A stretch of DNA of 64,000 nucleotides from CAYJBH01 sp964370605. GTDB taxonomy: Bacteria > Bacillota > Clostridia > Oscillospirales > Ruminococcaceae. The number at the start of each line of letters is the position of its first letter. The first letter of the stretch is position 1. Below are positions 50,304-58,289 of this stretch, piece after piece. Below the pieces are notes generated by a model, which was given only the letters and a program-made list of their open reading frames with translations, ran no database searches and was not told where the DNA came from. The stretch spans positions 62,001-126,000 of the forward strand of contig CAYJJX010000003.1 in NCBI GenBank assembly GCA_964370605.1, in the 5' to 3' direction. Position numbers and translations under genes: made by a program.

Positions 50304-51344
50304 TTATTCCTCGTCTTCAATGTCGGGAAGTTCAAGCGTTTTATGGTGTTTGTCACGGAAAGCGGCGGTAAACTTGCTGAAAAATCCGGTTTTTTCTTTG
50401 TCTTTGTGTTCCACCTTTGGTTTTTTTCCTTTTTCCATCGACTCTATAAACGATTCATCAAAGATACTCGCCGGTACGGTGACATTTTCTTGATCCACAG
50501 GTTCTTCCATAGCCGGTTGAGTTTCAGACTGAGGTTCGTCGATGGTAGGACTGCTTTCTGTTGCAGGTTGTGGTGGGTCCGGTTCAACCGTGGTAGAGAT
50601 CGGTGCAGACACCTCGGGAACCTCGAGGGTGGAGCTTGACACCAAGGCAGGTGTCTCCTGAACAACAGGCTCGGTGGGGGTGACGGTCGGTGTAACCGTG
50701 ACCTCCTGCACCTCGGAATTCCTTGGTGTAACTGTGATGGGTTTTGTCGCTATTTTGATCGGCGTTTCCATCAGTTCAAGACCGTTAGCCTCGGGTAGCA
50801 TGATGGTCATTTTTTGAACAAGATCAGGGTCGAGCGTCTCAAATCTTTCGACTGTTGGAGTTTGTGCCTTTTCGATAAACTCAAATATATTTACAGTATA
50901 TGCTTTTTCGATGGCACTTATGATTTGATCCATCTTTACCTCACGGCAGGTGATGCCGGAAAAGGTGCCGGAAAGATCGGCGCGTGTAGGCGCACCATCA
51001 CGGCAGAGTATCGATGCCGCCGATACAAGTAGATCGTCAAAGCATCGAGAGTTTCGCTGAACTCCGACCGAATTGAATGCACTGATCAGGTTTTGCATAT
51101 CGATATGCTTATGCAGTCCGTCAAATGTGTAGACATTGCAATTTGAAACGGTAGCAGCGATACACAGGGCGCTGTCGATTGCGACCCCGTTGACTAAAAC
51201 CACCGCTCCGCCTTGACGATTACAACCACAACGTGACGCAGTGGTCATGTCGGGAAAGAGTAACTCGCAAAGCGATGCTCCGTCATCGGCATAACAGTTG
51301 AACGGTTCGCCGTTCAATATAAAGGATAAAACCTTTTTGCTCAT
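50304..51344 (-). CDS. Degenerate xanthine dehydrogenase Fe-S subunit with long disordered tail
   Basis: A 346-residue protein. Residues 1-150 align without gaps to the CoxS/XdhC-type [2Fe-2S] subunit, but in the first cluster loop only Cys39 remains: the positions of the other ligands read Gln44, Ala47 and Ala59. In the second domain the QCGFC and CRC motifs read QRNSRC and CRE. Neither cluster should assemble normally. Residues 160-310 are Pro/Thr/Glu-rich and end in a basic-aromatic tail (FFSKFTAAFRDKHH). The ATG has AAGGAATG. It lies between the FAD-subunit gene and the M23 peptidase gene. It may have kept a structural role only. Confidence 0.8.
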   Translation of the reverse strand: MSKKVLSFILNGEPFNCYADDGASLCELLFPDMTTASRCGCNRQGGAVVLVNGVAIDSALCIAATVSNCNVYTFDGLHKHIDMQNLISAFNSVGVQRNSRCFDDLLVSAASILCRDGAPTRADLSGTFSGITCREVKMDQIISAIEKAYTVNIFEFIEKAQTPTVERFETLDPDLVQKMTIMLPEANGLELMETPIKIATKPITVTPRNSEVQEVTVTPTVTPTEPVVQETPALVSSSTLEVPEVSAPISTTVEPDPPQPATESSPTIDEPQSETQPAMEEPVDQENVTVPASIFDESFIESMEKGKKPKVEHKDKEKTGFFSKFTAAFRDKHHKTLELPDIEDEE

Positions 51345-51404
51345 ATATCGGACATTCCTTTCTGAGGGGTAAACGCTCGACACTCTGTGGCGACAAGCCA
51401 ACGA

Positions 51405-52271
51405 TTATTTTTTTGCAAGGTCGATACACTTTGAAATTGCAAGTTTTGATTGCTCTCGAATGAGATGGACAAGAAACTCGTGGTCTTCACCGTCATTCTT
51501 TCCGACCGGAACACTGTGAAGTATTGCGGCGGTGATAGGGGTGATGTCTTTTGGGAAAATACCGCTACCCTCTGCGAGGATCTCTGCTTCACTAAGACGG
51601 CAGGACGGATAGTTTTCGGCACAAAATGCGATTCGCAGGCGTTCAATTCGCACCCGATCGGGGGAGAGACTGACGTTAGCACTGCAAAACAGCATATTTT
51701 TGTTTGGTGTGTTATGGGTAGAATAGCTAGTGGTACTGCCAAACATGTGCTCCAGCGACTCGTTTTGGATTATGACTGCGGTGACAAGTTCACCTTTGTT
51801 GACGACACAGCGCGAATTTTTATCATAAAAATCGGCTATATTGATAAGCCTCGGACCCTGGGAGCCTTGCACTTGAACAAACGCTTCATAGGCGCGGAAA
51901 GCCGCCGCCAACTCGCAGAAGCTATCGCCTTTGCAAAGGTTTCCGCCCACAGTGGCTCTGTTGCGAAACGCAACATTTCCGATGCCGTTTACCGTGTCGG
52001 ATATAGCGGGAACGAGAGTTTTTATTAACTCGTCGCAAAGCAGATCGGAAAATGTTGTTGTCGCTCCGATGACAAGATTGTTGTGATCATCTCTCCAAAC
52101 GCCTCGGAGGGATGGGATCTCGGCGAGCGATATCAACTTTGAGTCGATAGGTTGGCGCTTTTTCAGCAGGTTTTGACCGCCGGCGATAGGCGTCGCCTCG
52201 GGATATTGCTCAAAAAGTGACAGGGCCTCGTCAAGACCGGTGGGAGTAAATATAGCATCAAGGTCAAACAT
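51405..52271 (-). CDS. Xanthine dehydrogenase-like FAD-binding subunit
   Basis: A 288-residue protein of the molybdopterin dehydrogenase FAD-binding family. The nucleotide segment PIAGGQNLL (Thr of the usual GGT replaced by Gln), NVAFRNRATVGGNLC and the C-terminal CO-dehydrogenase flavoprotein-like domain are visible. Compared with its partners, this subunit is the best preserved, though the PSAD segment after GGNLC reads GDSFCE. It would normally pass electrons between FAD and the Fe-S subunit. It lies between the large and Fe-S subunit genes, in the usual operon type. Confidence 0.8.
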   Translation of the reverse strand: MFDLDAIFTPTGLDEALSLFEQYPEATPIAGGQNLLKKRQPIDSKLISLAEIPSLRGVWRDDHNNLVIGATTTFSDLLCDELIKTLVPAISDTVNGIGNVAFRNRATVGGNLCKGDSFCELAAAFRAYEAFVQVQGSQGPRLINIADFYDKNSRCVVNKGELVTAVIIQNESLEHMFGSTTSYSTHNTPNKNMLFCSANVSLSPDRVRIERLRIAFCAENYPSCRLSEAEILAEGSGIFPKDITPITAAILHSVPVGKNDGEDHEFLVHLIREQSKLAISKCIDLAKK

Positions 52272-52316
52272 ACTGACAGTTTTCCTCCGTGGCTTTGTAA
52301 ATGTTATGCTGGGGGG

Positions 52317-54431
52317 TTACAGCATTCCTGCTGTCTTGAATTCGGTAAAAAGTTGCTTTGAGGTGATGGGTAATGAGTTGAATTTAATTCCGGTAGCATT
52401 CAGGACAGCATTACGAACAGCAGGAGCAACAGATATGAACGCAGATTTTCCGAGCGGTTTGTCACCGAATGCAGTAACGGGTTCGATGGTGTTGACAAAT
52501 TCAACCTCCATTTCACAAGCTCCGAGGTTATAGCCGCATCCGATCGGATCGTGCAACGAGCCGTTGGGATCAATCAGGAATTCTTCACCGAGAACCGTTT
52601 CGATCGCATCTGCCATGTCGTGCAATGCTTGCTCTTTAGCATCGTCCGGAAGATGAATTACACCACCGTCGGTCACGTTGACGAGTCGAGTCACTTCGAT
52701 ACTGCAAAGCGGAAGGTTTACCGTAACCTCTGCGAAACAAGCTCCGAATGCGAGTGAGCTGTTTAGGCGATTGGAAAAACCTTCACCCAAAAGCACTATG
52801 CCGTTTTCTCGGGCATTTTTGGCAATGTCGGCAACCGAGATGACTGCACGGCTGCTTGTAGAGTCGCTAAGAAAACCATTGTTAATATCGGGTGAAGATA
52901 CCTCACACCCCATGATGAGATTTGCATGGTCGACAAGACGGGTCTTCAGATTCGTTGCCGCCTCTTTGATCGCGAATGAAGTCGCATATCGTCCCGCGTT
53001 CGGGTAAAGCTCGCTTGATTCGCAAAAACCGATGTGTTCACTGCTTATACCGAGTGTGTCCGACACGAATTTAGTGTAAAGTGCACGATCAAAATCATCG
53101 TTTACGGTATGTCCGACATCAATAAGTACGCTGCCGTCCGCTTCGATGATAAGTTTTGCTACGGCGATGGCGGTTTGTTTTTGTGTTTCGTTATAACAGA
53201 ATATCGACATGCCGAGACCTTTGCGAATGTCACCATTCTGGTCGGAATATTCTTTGCGCTTTGCGTCCCAATTGGTGAGTTCACGGCCTCGAATGATACA
53301 TTTGTCAAGACCATAACTTGTTGTTGCAAGGTTCTCAAGAGGATCGTTGTAGTCGGCACGAATGCAATTTTTGATACGGAATAACATCGGATCGACACCG
53401 GAATCGAAAGCGATATCGTCGATGTGACTTTCGATGGCGAAAAGGGCTCCGCAAAGGCCGACTCCTTCTCCGACAGATCTTGGACGAGTGTTGGTCAAAT
53501 AGCTGTCGGCATTTGCACCGGCCGTGCCGTTTGCGCTGTAAAGATTACGGAAAAGCGCAGAGGAATTCAAAAGAGCGATTTCGGCATCGACACGATAGGC
53601 ACCACATGTTGCCTTTGCTGTCATGTCACGTTTTATAAAGTTGCCGCCGTCCGAGACCGTGCTTTGAAGTTTGAATTTCATCGGTGCACGCAACAGCGTT
53701 TCACTCTCGCTTAAAAAGGAAACACCGCGACCGTCAAGCTTTGTGCAGACATAGGCGCAAAGTGGTTCGAACAGCATTTCAGAATCGGTGAGGCGTCGTT
53801 CGACCGAAAGCGCACTAATGGGAAGGTCGATCACTGCACCGACGGCGTTACGTACCGAAAATGCATCGGCACCCGTTACTATATAGAGTCGATCGTTCTT
53901 CATATAGGAGAAACAACCGCCGCTTTTACGGATACGGGTAGAGTTGATTGTGTATTGTGAAGAATAGGCAGTGCCTTCTTCCGATGTTTCTCCGATTGCA
54001 AAATCGATGTGACTGAGTCGATTTCCCGCAACATGTTCTTGAATGTTGCGCTCGGAGGTTGCACCCATTTCGGTCACGGCAACCTGAGCGGTGTATTCAA
54101 CTTTTATCAGAGAGAGAGCAAGGCAAGCGGTACGCTCATCCTTTGCGACAACAACAGCGATCGGTTCGCCGTAATATTTGACATTACGTGCCAGCAAAAC
54201 TCTGTCGGCAGGGACATTGCAGTTTGTCGACACATCGGTAGTATGATAGCGATTTTCCGGAGTATCGAGACAGGTGAATACCTTGATAACACCCGGCATT
54301 GCCTCTGCATCGGAGGCATTGATTGAGGTGACAACACCACTCGCGATGGTACTGCGCAACACTTTAGCGACAAGGAAGTCATTGCCTTGTCGAGAATCAA
54401 TATTTCCGTCGCTGTATTTTTTTATGTACAC
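52317..54431 (-). CDS. Degenerate xanthine dehydrogenase molybdenum-subunit homologue
   Basis: A 704-residue protein that follows the xanthine dehydrogenase large subunit along its length but lacks its active-site signatures. The GGGFGGK loop before the conserved FEPL segment is missing (RRLTDSEMLFEPL); RGFGAPQ reads RSVGEGVG; the GQG loop reads VGHTVN; and the catalytic GE(S/P) near the C-terminus is GKS (Lys662). Molybdenum-cofactor binding and hydroxylation are therefore unlikely. The frame is open and has a consensus promoter. The GTG start has AAAGGG; an upstream TTG at 54446 lacks one. It leads an operon with FAD, Fe-S and M23 genes. Confidence 0.8.
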   Translation of the reverse strand: MYIKKYSDGNIDSRQGNDFLVAKVLRSTIASGVVTSINASDAEAMPGVIKVFTCLDTPENRYHTTDVSTNCNVPADRVLLARNVKYYGEPIAVVVAKDERTACLALSLIKVEYTAQVAVTEMGATSERNIQEHVAGNRLSHIDFAIGETSEEGTAYSSQYTINSTRIRKSGGCFSYMKNDRLYIVTGADAFSVRNAVGAVIDLPISALSVERRLTDSEMLFEPLCAYVCTKLDGRGVSFLSESETLLRAPMKFKLQSTVSDGGNFIKRDMTAKATCGAYRVDAEIALLNSSALFRNLYSANGTAGANADSYLTNTRPRSVGEGVGLCGALFAIESHIDDIAFDSGVDPMLFRIKNCIRADYNDPLENLATTSYGLDKCIIRGRELTNWDAKRKEYSDQNGDIRKGLGMSIFCYNETQKQTAIAVAKLIIEADGSVLIDVGHTVNDDFDRALYTKFVSDTLGISSEHIGFCESSELYPNAGRYATSFAIKEAATNLKTRLVDHANLIMGCEVSSPDINNGFLSDSTSSRAVISVADIAKNARENGIVLLGEGFSNRLNSSLAFGACFAEVTVNLPLCSIEVTRLVNVTDGGVIHLPDDAKEQALHDMADAIETVLGEEFLIDPNGSLHDPIGCGYNLGACEMEVEFVNTIEPVTAFGDKPLGKSAFISVAPAVRNAVLNATGIKFNSLPITSKQLFTEFKTAGML

Positions 54432-54485
54432 GAGACACCCTTTCAATGTTTATCGTTCATTCATTTGAGCTGTAATGCCCTTTGA

Positions 54486-54506
54486 GTTTGAAATAACATT
54501 TCAAAC
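54486..54506. promoter_or_regulatory. Palindrome in the leader of the molybdenum-hydroxylase-like operon
   Basis: GTTTGAAAT and ATTTCAAAC arms with a 3-nt centre, about 80 nt downstream of the promoter. The same GTTTGAAA/TTTCAAAC core occurs in the MsmX leader (5683-5704), suggesting a shared regulator or a similar RNA hairpin. Confidence 0.45.
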
Positions 54507-54590
54507 AAGGTATGGTCATAATTATGCAGAAAAAAACCGTCGATATTCGGTTGTTTTCAACGGTGAAAAAACTAATGGGTATACATTTAA

Positions 54591-54619
54591 ATGATACTAA
54601 ATAACGGCGGCTTTGTCAA
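54591..54619 (-). promoter_or_regulatory. Promoter of the molybdenum-hydroxylase-like operon
   Basis: Minus strand: TTGACA (54619-54614), 17-nt spacer, TATCAT (54596-54591), identical in both boxes and spacing to the gcvT promoter. Confidence 0.65.
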
Positions 54620-54682
54620 GATACAACACCTTGCGGTAAGCGCGTGAGCACATACAAGAAGTATGGACGGGAAAAAATTTGG

Positions 54683-55351
54683 CTAACCGATATGCACCGG
54701 TCGGATATAGCAGGGCAAAAGTTCGGCAGCGCTCACTGCTCCTGATTTTGCAAATGTTTTCAACGCGAGATTCGCGGCAACATCGGCACGCGGCATGTTG
54801 CCGAGCGGCAGGTCGTCACAAAGTCGGAATTTCTCCTGTTGTGCCGTCGTAAGACTTTCAAAAAACATGAGGGCTCCGTCGCCGACAAGCAGTGTTTGTC
54901 CCTCGTCGAAAAAGCCGAGAATCTCTTCACTCGGGGCATGGCGCTGTGAGATGACCTCGGTCATGTCGTCTCCCTCGATAGTATATCCGCCGCAAAAGTA
55001 GTTGCCGCGCCGAGCGTTTATCAACGGGATTACATTTCCTTGCTGTGCAAAGGCGAGCGTAGAAAGTGTGCTAACCGCAACACATGGGCGATTGGTAGCC
55101 ATCGCAAGCCCTTTTATCACCGACACTCCGATTCGCAGACCGGTATAACTGCCCGGTCCGTTGCACACCGCAAAAAGGTCGATATCGCTCGGTTTCAAGC
55201 AGGTTGTCTTAAATGCGGTATCGCAAAGAGGCATCAGCCGTTCACTGTGGGTAGTTCCGTAGTCCAGTGTTGAAGCAAAAAGAGTTTTTTCGTTTTTAAT
55301 GATTGCCACCGAGGCGGAGGCGGTACTGCTATCCAGTGCAAAAATTGTCAT
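54683..55351 (-). CDS. tsaB: tRNA threonylcarbamoyladenosine biosynthesis protein TsaB
   Basis: A 222-residue ASKHA-fold protein. ILALDSS-like FALDSSTASASVAI, THSERLMPL and GPGSYTGLRIGVSVIKGLA are diagnostic. TsaB is the scaffold partner of TsaD in making t6A37 of tRNAs. It starts 3 nt after the tsaE stop. TsaD is not in the window. Length is typical. Confidence 0.95.
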   Translation of the reverse strand: MTIFALDSSTASASVAIIKNEKTLFASTLDYGTTHSERLMPLCDTAFKTTCLKPSDIDLFAVCNGPGSYTGLRIGVSVIKGLAMATNRPCVAVSTLSTLAFAQQGNVIPLINARRGNYFCGGYTIEGDDMTEVISQRHAPSEEILGFFDEGQTLLVGDGALMFFESLTTAQQEKFRLCDDLPLGNMPRADVAANLALKTFAKSGAVSAAELLPCYIRPVHIG

Positions 55352-55354
55352 AAT

Positions 55355-55762
55355 CTACCTTATGGTTATTGTTCGCCGTGCACCGTCCGAGACGATGTTG
55401 ATCATAATATGAGGCTCTTGAAAAAGTGACGGAGCATTTGATGCCCATTCCGCTGCCACGACCGCTCCATCGTCTAAAAGCTCAAATATTCCGGTCTGTT
55501 CCAGTTCTGCCTCGGTGATGCGGTAAAGGTCAAAATGCGCAAATCTCAGCCGCCCCTCATATATGTTCACTATGGCAAAGGTCGGGCTTGTGCAATGTCC
55601 GTCGCAATCGAGCGCTTCAAATATTCCGCTGCAAAAAGCGGTTTTCCCTGCTCCGAGGTCGCCCTCAAACAATATTAGCTCGCCACCTTTTAAAGTCACC
55701 GCAAATTCTTTGGCGATGGCTATCGTTTCGTCATGGCTGTTGCTGATGAATGTACCGGTCAA
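55355..55762 (-). CDS. tsaE: tRNA threonylcarbamoyladenosine biosynthesis ATPase TsaE
   Basis: A 135-residue P-loop ATPase that acts with TsaB/TsaD in t6A synthesis. Walker A is GDLGAGKTAF (39-48), followed by SPTFAIVNIYEG and the FDLYRI segment with the conserved aspartate. It begins at a TTG that overlaps the stop of the U32 peptidase gene (TTGA), with GAGAGGG upstream. Order zapA-U32-tsaE-tsaB indicates one transcript. Confidence 0.94.
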   Translation of the reverse strand: MTGTFISNSHDETIAIAKEFAVTLKGGELILFEGDLGAGKTAFCSGIFEALDCDGHCTSPTFAIVNIYEGRLRFAHFDLYRITEAELEQTGIFELLDDGAVVAAEWASNAPSLFQEPHIMINIVSDGARRTITIR

Positions 55763-57726
55763 TAGTAAAGCCCTCTCGTGAACTCGTTGTCAAACGGTGC
55801 GCCGCTTGAAAAAATGTCAATCAACTCTATCACTCGCTCCGGCGATTCGGTCGTCATATAAAGGGTGAAAAAGTCGACCGCAAACTCGTTTTGACGATCG
55901 CCGACATAGAGCGGTACCGCGTTTAAAATCTCCACAAAACTGCCTCGTCGCACTATCGGCAGACGGCGATTTTTTCGATCGATCAACTCATCGCCGATCA
56001 GCTCATGGCAAGCGCCACCCAGCATCAGCGGAAAATGACCGTACCCGATAACCCCGACATTTTGTGGGAATTCGGCAGAGTCAACGGCAGACGTCTCTAC
56101 CGAAAGGGTGACATCACAAACGTCTTGTGATTGATAAAACTCACAGGCGATGCGATTGGTTATGTTGAGACCAAATCCGCCGTGCAGTATGCCGTCGCAC
56201 AGCTCAAGGTGAGCCGGATTATCCGCCATAAAATGCCGATAGCCAAGCGCTTTTGCCGCCGAGACGAGTTGCCTTGCCGTCTCGTCGTCACAACCCCTTG
56301 ACAGCTCGATTGCCGCTTTTTCACGAAGCTCTGCAGGAAATAATTCCGCTTGTTCGGCAGGAATGATTATGAGCTCAAAAAGCTCGGTGTTGACAAACTG
56401 CAGCTGGCTTAAATCGGACACACGCAGACGGAGTTTTTTTTCGCCGTTTTTCGGTTTTATGGTAGGCGGTGGCAAGGAATAGTCGGTTAGGGCATAACCC
56501 TCAACCTCGCCGCGAAGATCACTAAGGCGTTCTAAAAGCTCCCTGCGGAGTGTTGCAACCTCTTTGGACGGAACAAACAAACCCTCTTGCAGAGATAGTT
56601 TGACGGAATTCACAAAAAAGGGAGTGCCACCGGTTTTTCTCACGGCGTTTTCAAGAGCTGTGCTTTGATCCCGTTCGGTCGGCTCGGTCGCAACCGAAAT
56701 TGTCTCGCTGACATTGTCATCGCCGCAGGTTATCTTTAGCGTTAGGCTGTCATCACTCAGGGTTAAAATCGCATCGACCGCAACGCTTTGCCGCTCAATG
56801 CGATAGAGTGCGCGCAGGCTCGGCAAAAGTTCTCGCATTTTTTCTGCGTCTCGTTCGGTGCGAGAACCGAAAATATCCTGAGTCGCTTGGTCGAGATGAC
56901 CGTCCGTAAATCCACCGTGGCTGAAGGCAGTGCTGAGTGTGTCCATGTCGAATGGTTGACCGTCACGACCTTTTACGGCAGAGTCCACCGCACAGGCAAC
57001 ATATTCTGCCGTGCGCATCCGTCCTTCGATTTTTGCGGCGGTGATGCCGACCTCGGCAAGCTCTGGAAGACGATGAAGGGTGCAAAGATCTTTAAGCGAG
57101 AGCAGCGATGCCTCGTTTTTGGTGTTATTAGAGCGATAGGAAAGTCTGCATGGCGATGCACAGCTTCCTTTGTTTGCACTGCGTCCGCCTAAAAATGCGC
57201 TCATGTAGCAACCGCCCGACACGCTGTAACAGAGAGCACCGTGCACAAAGACTTCGAGTTCCGGTCCTTGTTTTGACGCCTCGGCAATGGTATCAAGGTT
57301 TGCTTCACGACCGATTACGACCCGTTTAAAGCCAAAATCACCCAGCAGTTTTACCGCCGACGGTGTCAGCGCACTGCACTGGGTAGAGGCATGGAGAGGC
57401 AGGTCGGGGCACAGCTTCCTTGCCACGGTGAGCACCGCCATATCTTGCACGATAATGGCATCGACGCCACATTTGGCGACCGCTTTTATTGTCTCGACCA
57501 GCTCGTCAAGTGCGGAATTTTGTATCAGAGTATTAAGCGCAACAAAAACCCGCACCCCCCGTGTATGGCAAAAGCCGACGGTTTGTTGCAGGTTTTCAAG
57601 ATGGAAATTCTCGGCAAAGGCGCGTGCGCTGAACCGTTGTAGGCCAAGATAAATTGCATCTGCACCGCATCGCACCGCGGCGGCAAGCATTTCAGCGTTT
57701 CCGGCAGGGGCCGTTATTTCCGGCAT
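55759..57726 (-). CDS. U32 family peptidase (DUF3656-containing)
   Basis: A 655-residue protein. The N-terminal U32 domain starts with PEITAPAGNAEMLAAAV and contains the signature region EVFVHGALCYSVSGGCYMSAFLGGRSANKGSCASPCR, whose cysteines may bind an Fe-S cluster as in RlhA-type enzymes. The C-terminal half is DUF3656. U32 proteins are annotated as collagenases, but many relatives hydroxylate RNA or ubiquinone precursors, so 'peptidase' is nominal. The ATG at 57726 is 10 nt after the zapA stop and has no ideal ribosome site; the nearest AAGGAA sits 25 nt upstream, so the start is uncertain. The pairing with zapA is common in Bacillota. Confidence 0.88.
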   Translation of the reverse strand: MPEITAPAGNAEMLAAAVRCGADAIYLGLQRFSARAFAENFHLENLQQTVGFCHTRGVRVFVALNTLIQNSALDELVETIKAVAKCGVDAIIVQDMAVLTVARKLCPDLPLHASTQCSALTPSAVKLLGDFGFKRVVIGREANLDTIAEASKQGPELEVFVHGALCYSVSGGCYMSAFLGGRSANKGSCASPCRLSYRSNNTKNEASLLSLKDLCTLHRLPELAEVGITAAKIEGRMRTAEYVACAVDSAVKGRDGQPFDMDTLSTAFSHGGFTDGHLDQATQDIFGSRTERDAEKMRELLPSLRALYRIERQSVAVDAILTLSDDSLTLKITCGDDNVSETISVATEPTERDQSTALENAVRKTGGTPFFVNSVKLSLQEGLFVPSKEVATLRRELLERLSDLRGEVEGYALTDYSLPPPTIKPKNGEKKLRLRVSDLSQLQFVNTELFELIIIPAEQAELFPAELREKAAIELSRGCDDETARQLVSAAKALGYRHFMADNPAHLELCDGILHGGFGLNITNRIACEFYQSQDVCDVTLSVETSAVDSAEFPQNVGVIGYGHFPLMLGGACHELIGDELIDRKNRRLPIVRRGSFVEILNAVPLYVGDRQNEFAVDFFTLYMTTESPERVIELIDIFSSGAPFDNEFTRGLYY

Positions 57727-57736
57727 CGGGTGTACG

Positions 57737-58087
57737 TTAAAAATTTGTAGGTTCCTTTTTTGAGGCTTCCAGTTCACGTTTTGTGCGATTGAGCTCTCTT
57801 TTGACATCCTCAAGCTCCATTTTACTGCGTGCGGCATCTTCCAGATAGTCTTTTATCTGGGATCTCATGTTTTCTGCCGTCATCTGACTTTTTTGCAGGT
57901 CGTCAAGAAAACCGAGCGCTGTGAGCACAGCGGCGGTGGTGACGGAGGCAGACGGTGATGTAATCATGATAGACTGCATCGCCTCATCAAGCTTTGCTGC
58001 AAGCTCGATAAGATATGCCTCGTCGTCGTTTGTGGATACTATGTAATCGCTTCCGCAGATATCTAAACGAACTTTGGTCATGGACAT
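57737..58087 (-). CDS. zapA: Cell division protein ZapA
   Basis: A 116-residue protein that bundles FtsZ filaments. The N-terminal globular part (KVRLDICGSDYIVSTNDDEAYLIELAAKLDEAM) matches ZapA; a coiled coil follows from about residue 65 (LDDLQKSQMTAENMRSQIKDYLEDA...) to the C-terminus. A GATGAGG site precedes the ATG. It leads the zapA-U32-tsaE-tsaB operon with its own promoter. Confidence 0.9.
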   Translation of the reverse strand: MSMTKVRLDICGSDYIVSTNDDEAYLIELAAKLDEAMQSIMITSPSASVTTAAVLTALGFLDDLQKSQMTAENMRSQIKDYLEDAARSKMELEDVKRELNRTKRELEASKKEPTNF

Positions 58088-58148
58088 TAATCCTCATCCC
58101 TTTCTCTATACAGATGCCTTTTTGGCATAATTTTGTCTTTCAAGTTTT

Positions 58149-58176
58149 ATTATATCAAAAAAAAAGAAAAATGCAA
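58149..58176 (-). promoter_or_regulatory. Promoter of the zapA operon
   Basis: Minus strand: TTGCAT (58176-58171), 16-nt spacer, TATAAT (58154-58149) with TG one base ahead. Confidence 0.6.
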
Positions 58177-58217
58177 CTTGTTTTTTTAAGTAAATTTGCC
58201 GAAAAATGAAAACTCTA

Positions 58218-58246
58218 TTGAATTATCACATTTTATTCTATATAAT
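58218..58246 (+). promoter_or_regulatory. Promoter of the glycogen phosphorylase gene
   Basis: TTGAAT (58218-58223), 17-nt spacer, TATAAT (58241-58246). Its position inside the upstream extension of the frame rules out the ATG at 58206 as start. Confidence 0.7.
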
Positions 58247-58289
58247 GAAAATAAGCTGTAATGTTATATATAAAAGAAAGAGGTTTATA

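Noticed and set aside
58206..58289. In-frame extension of glgP
   Set aside because: It contains the glgP promoter; the GTG at 58290 has a good ribosome site.
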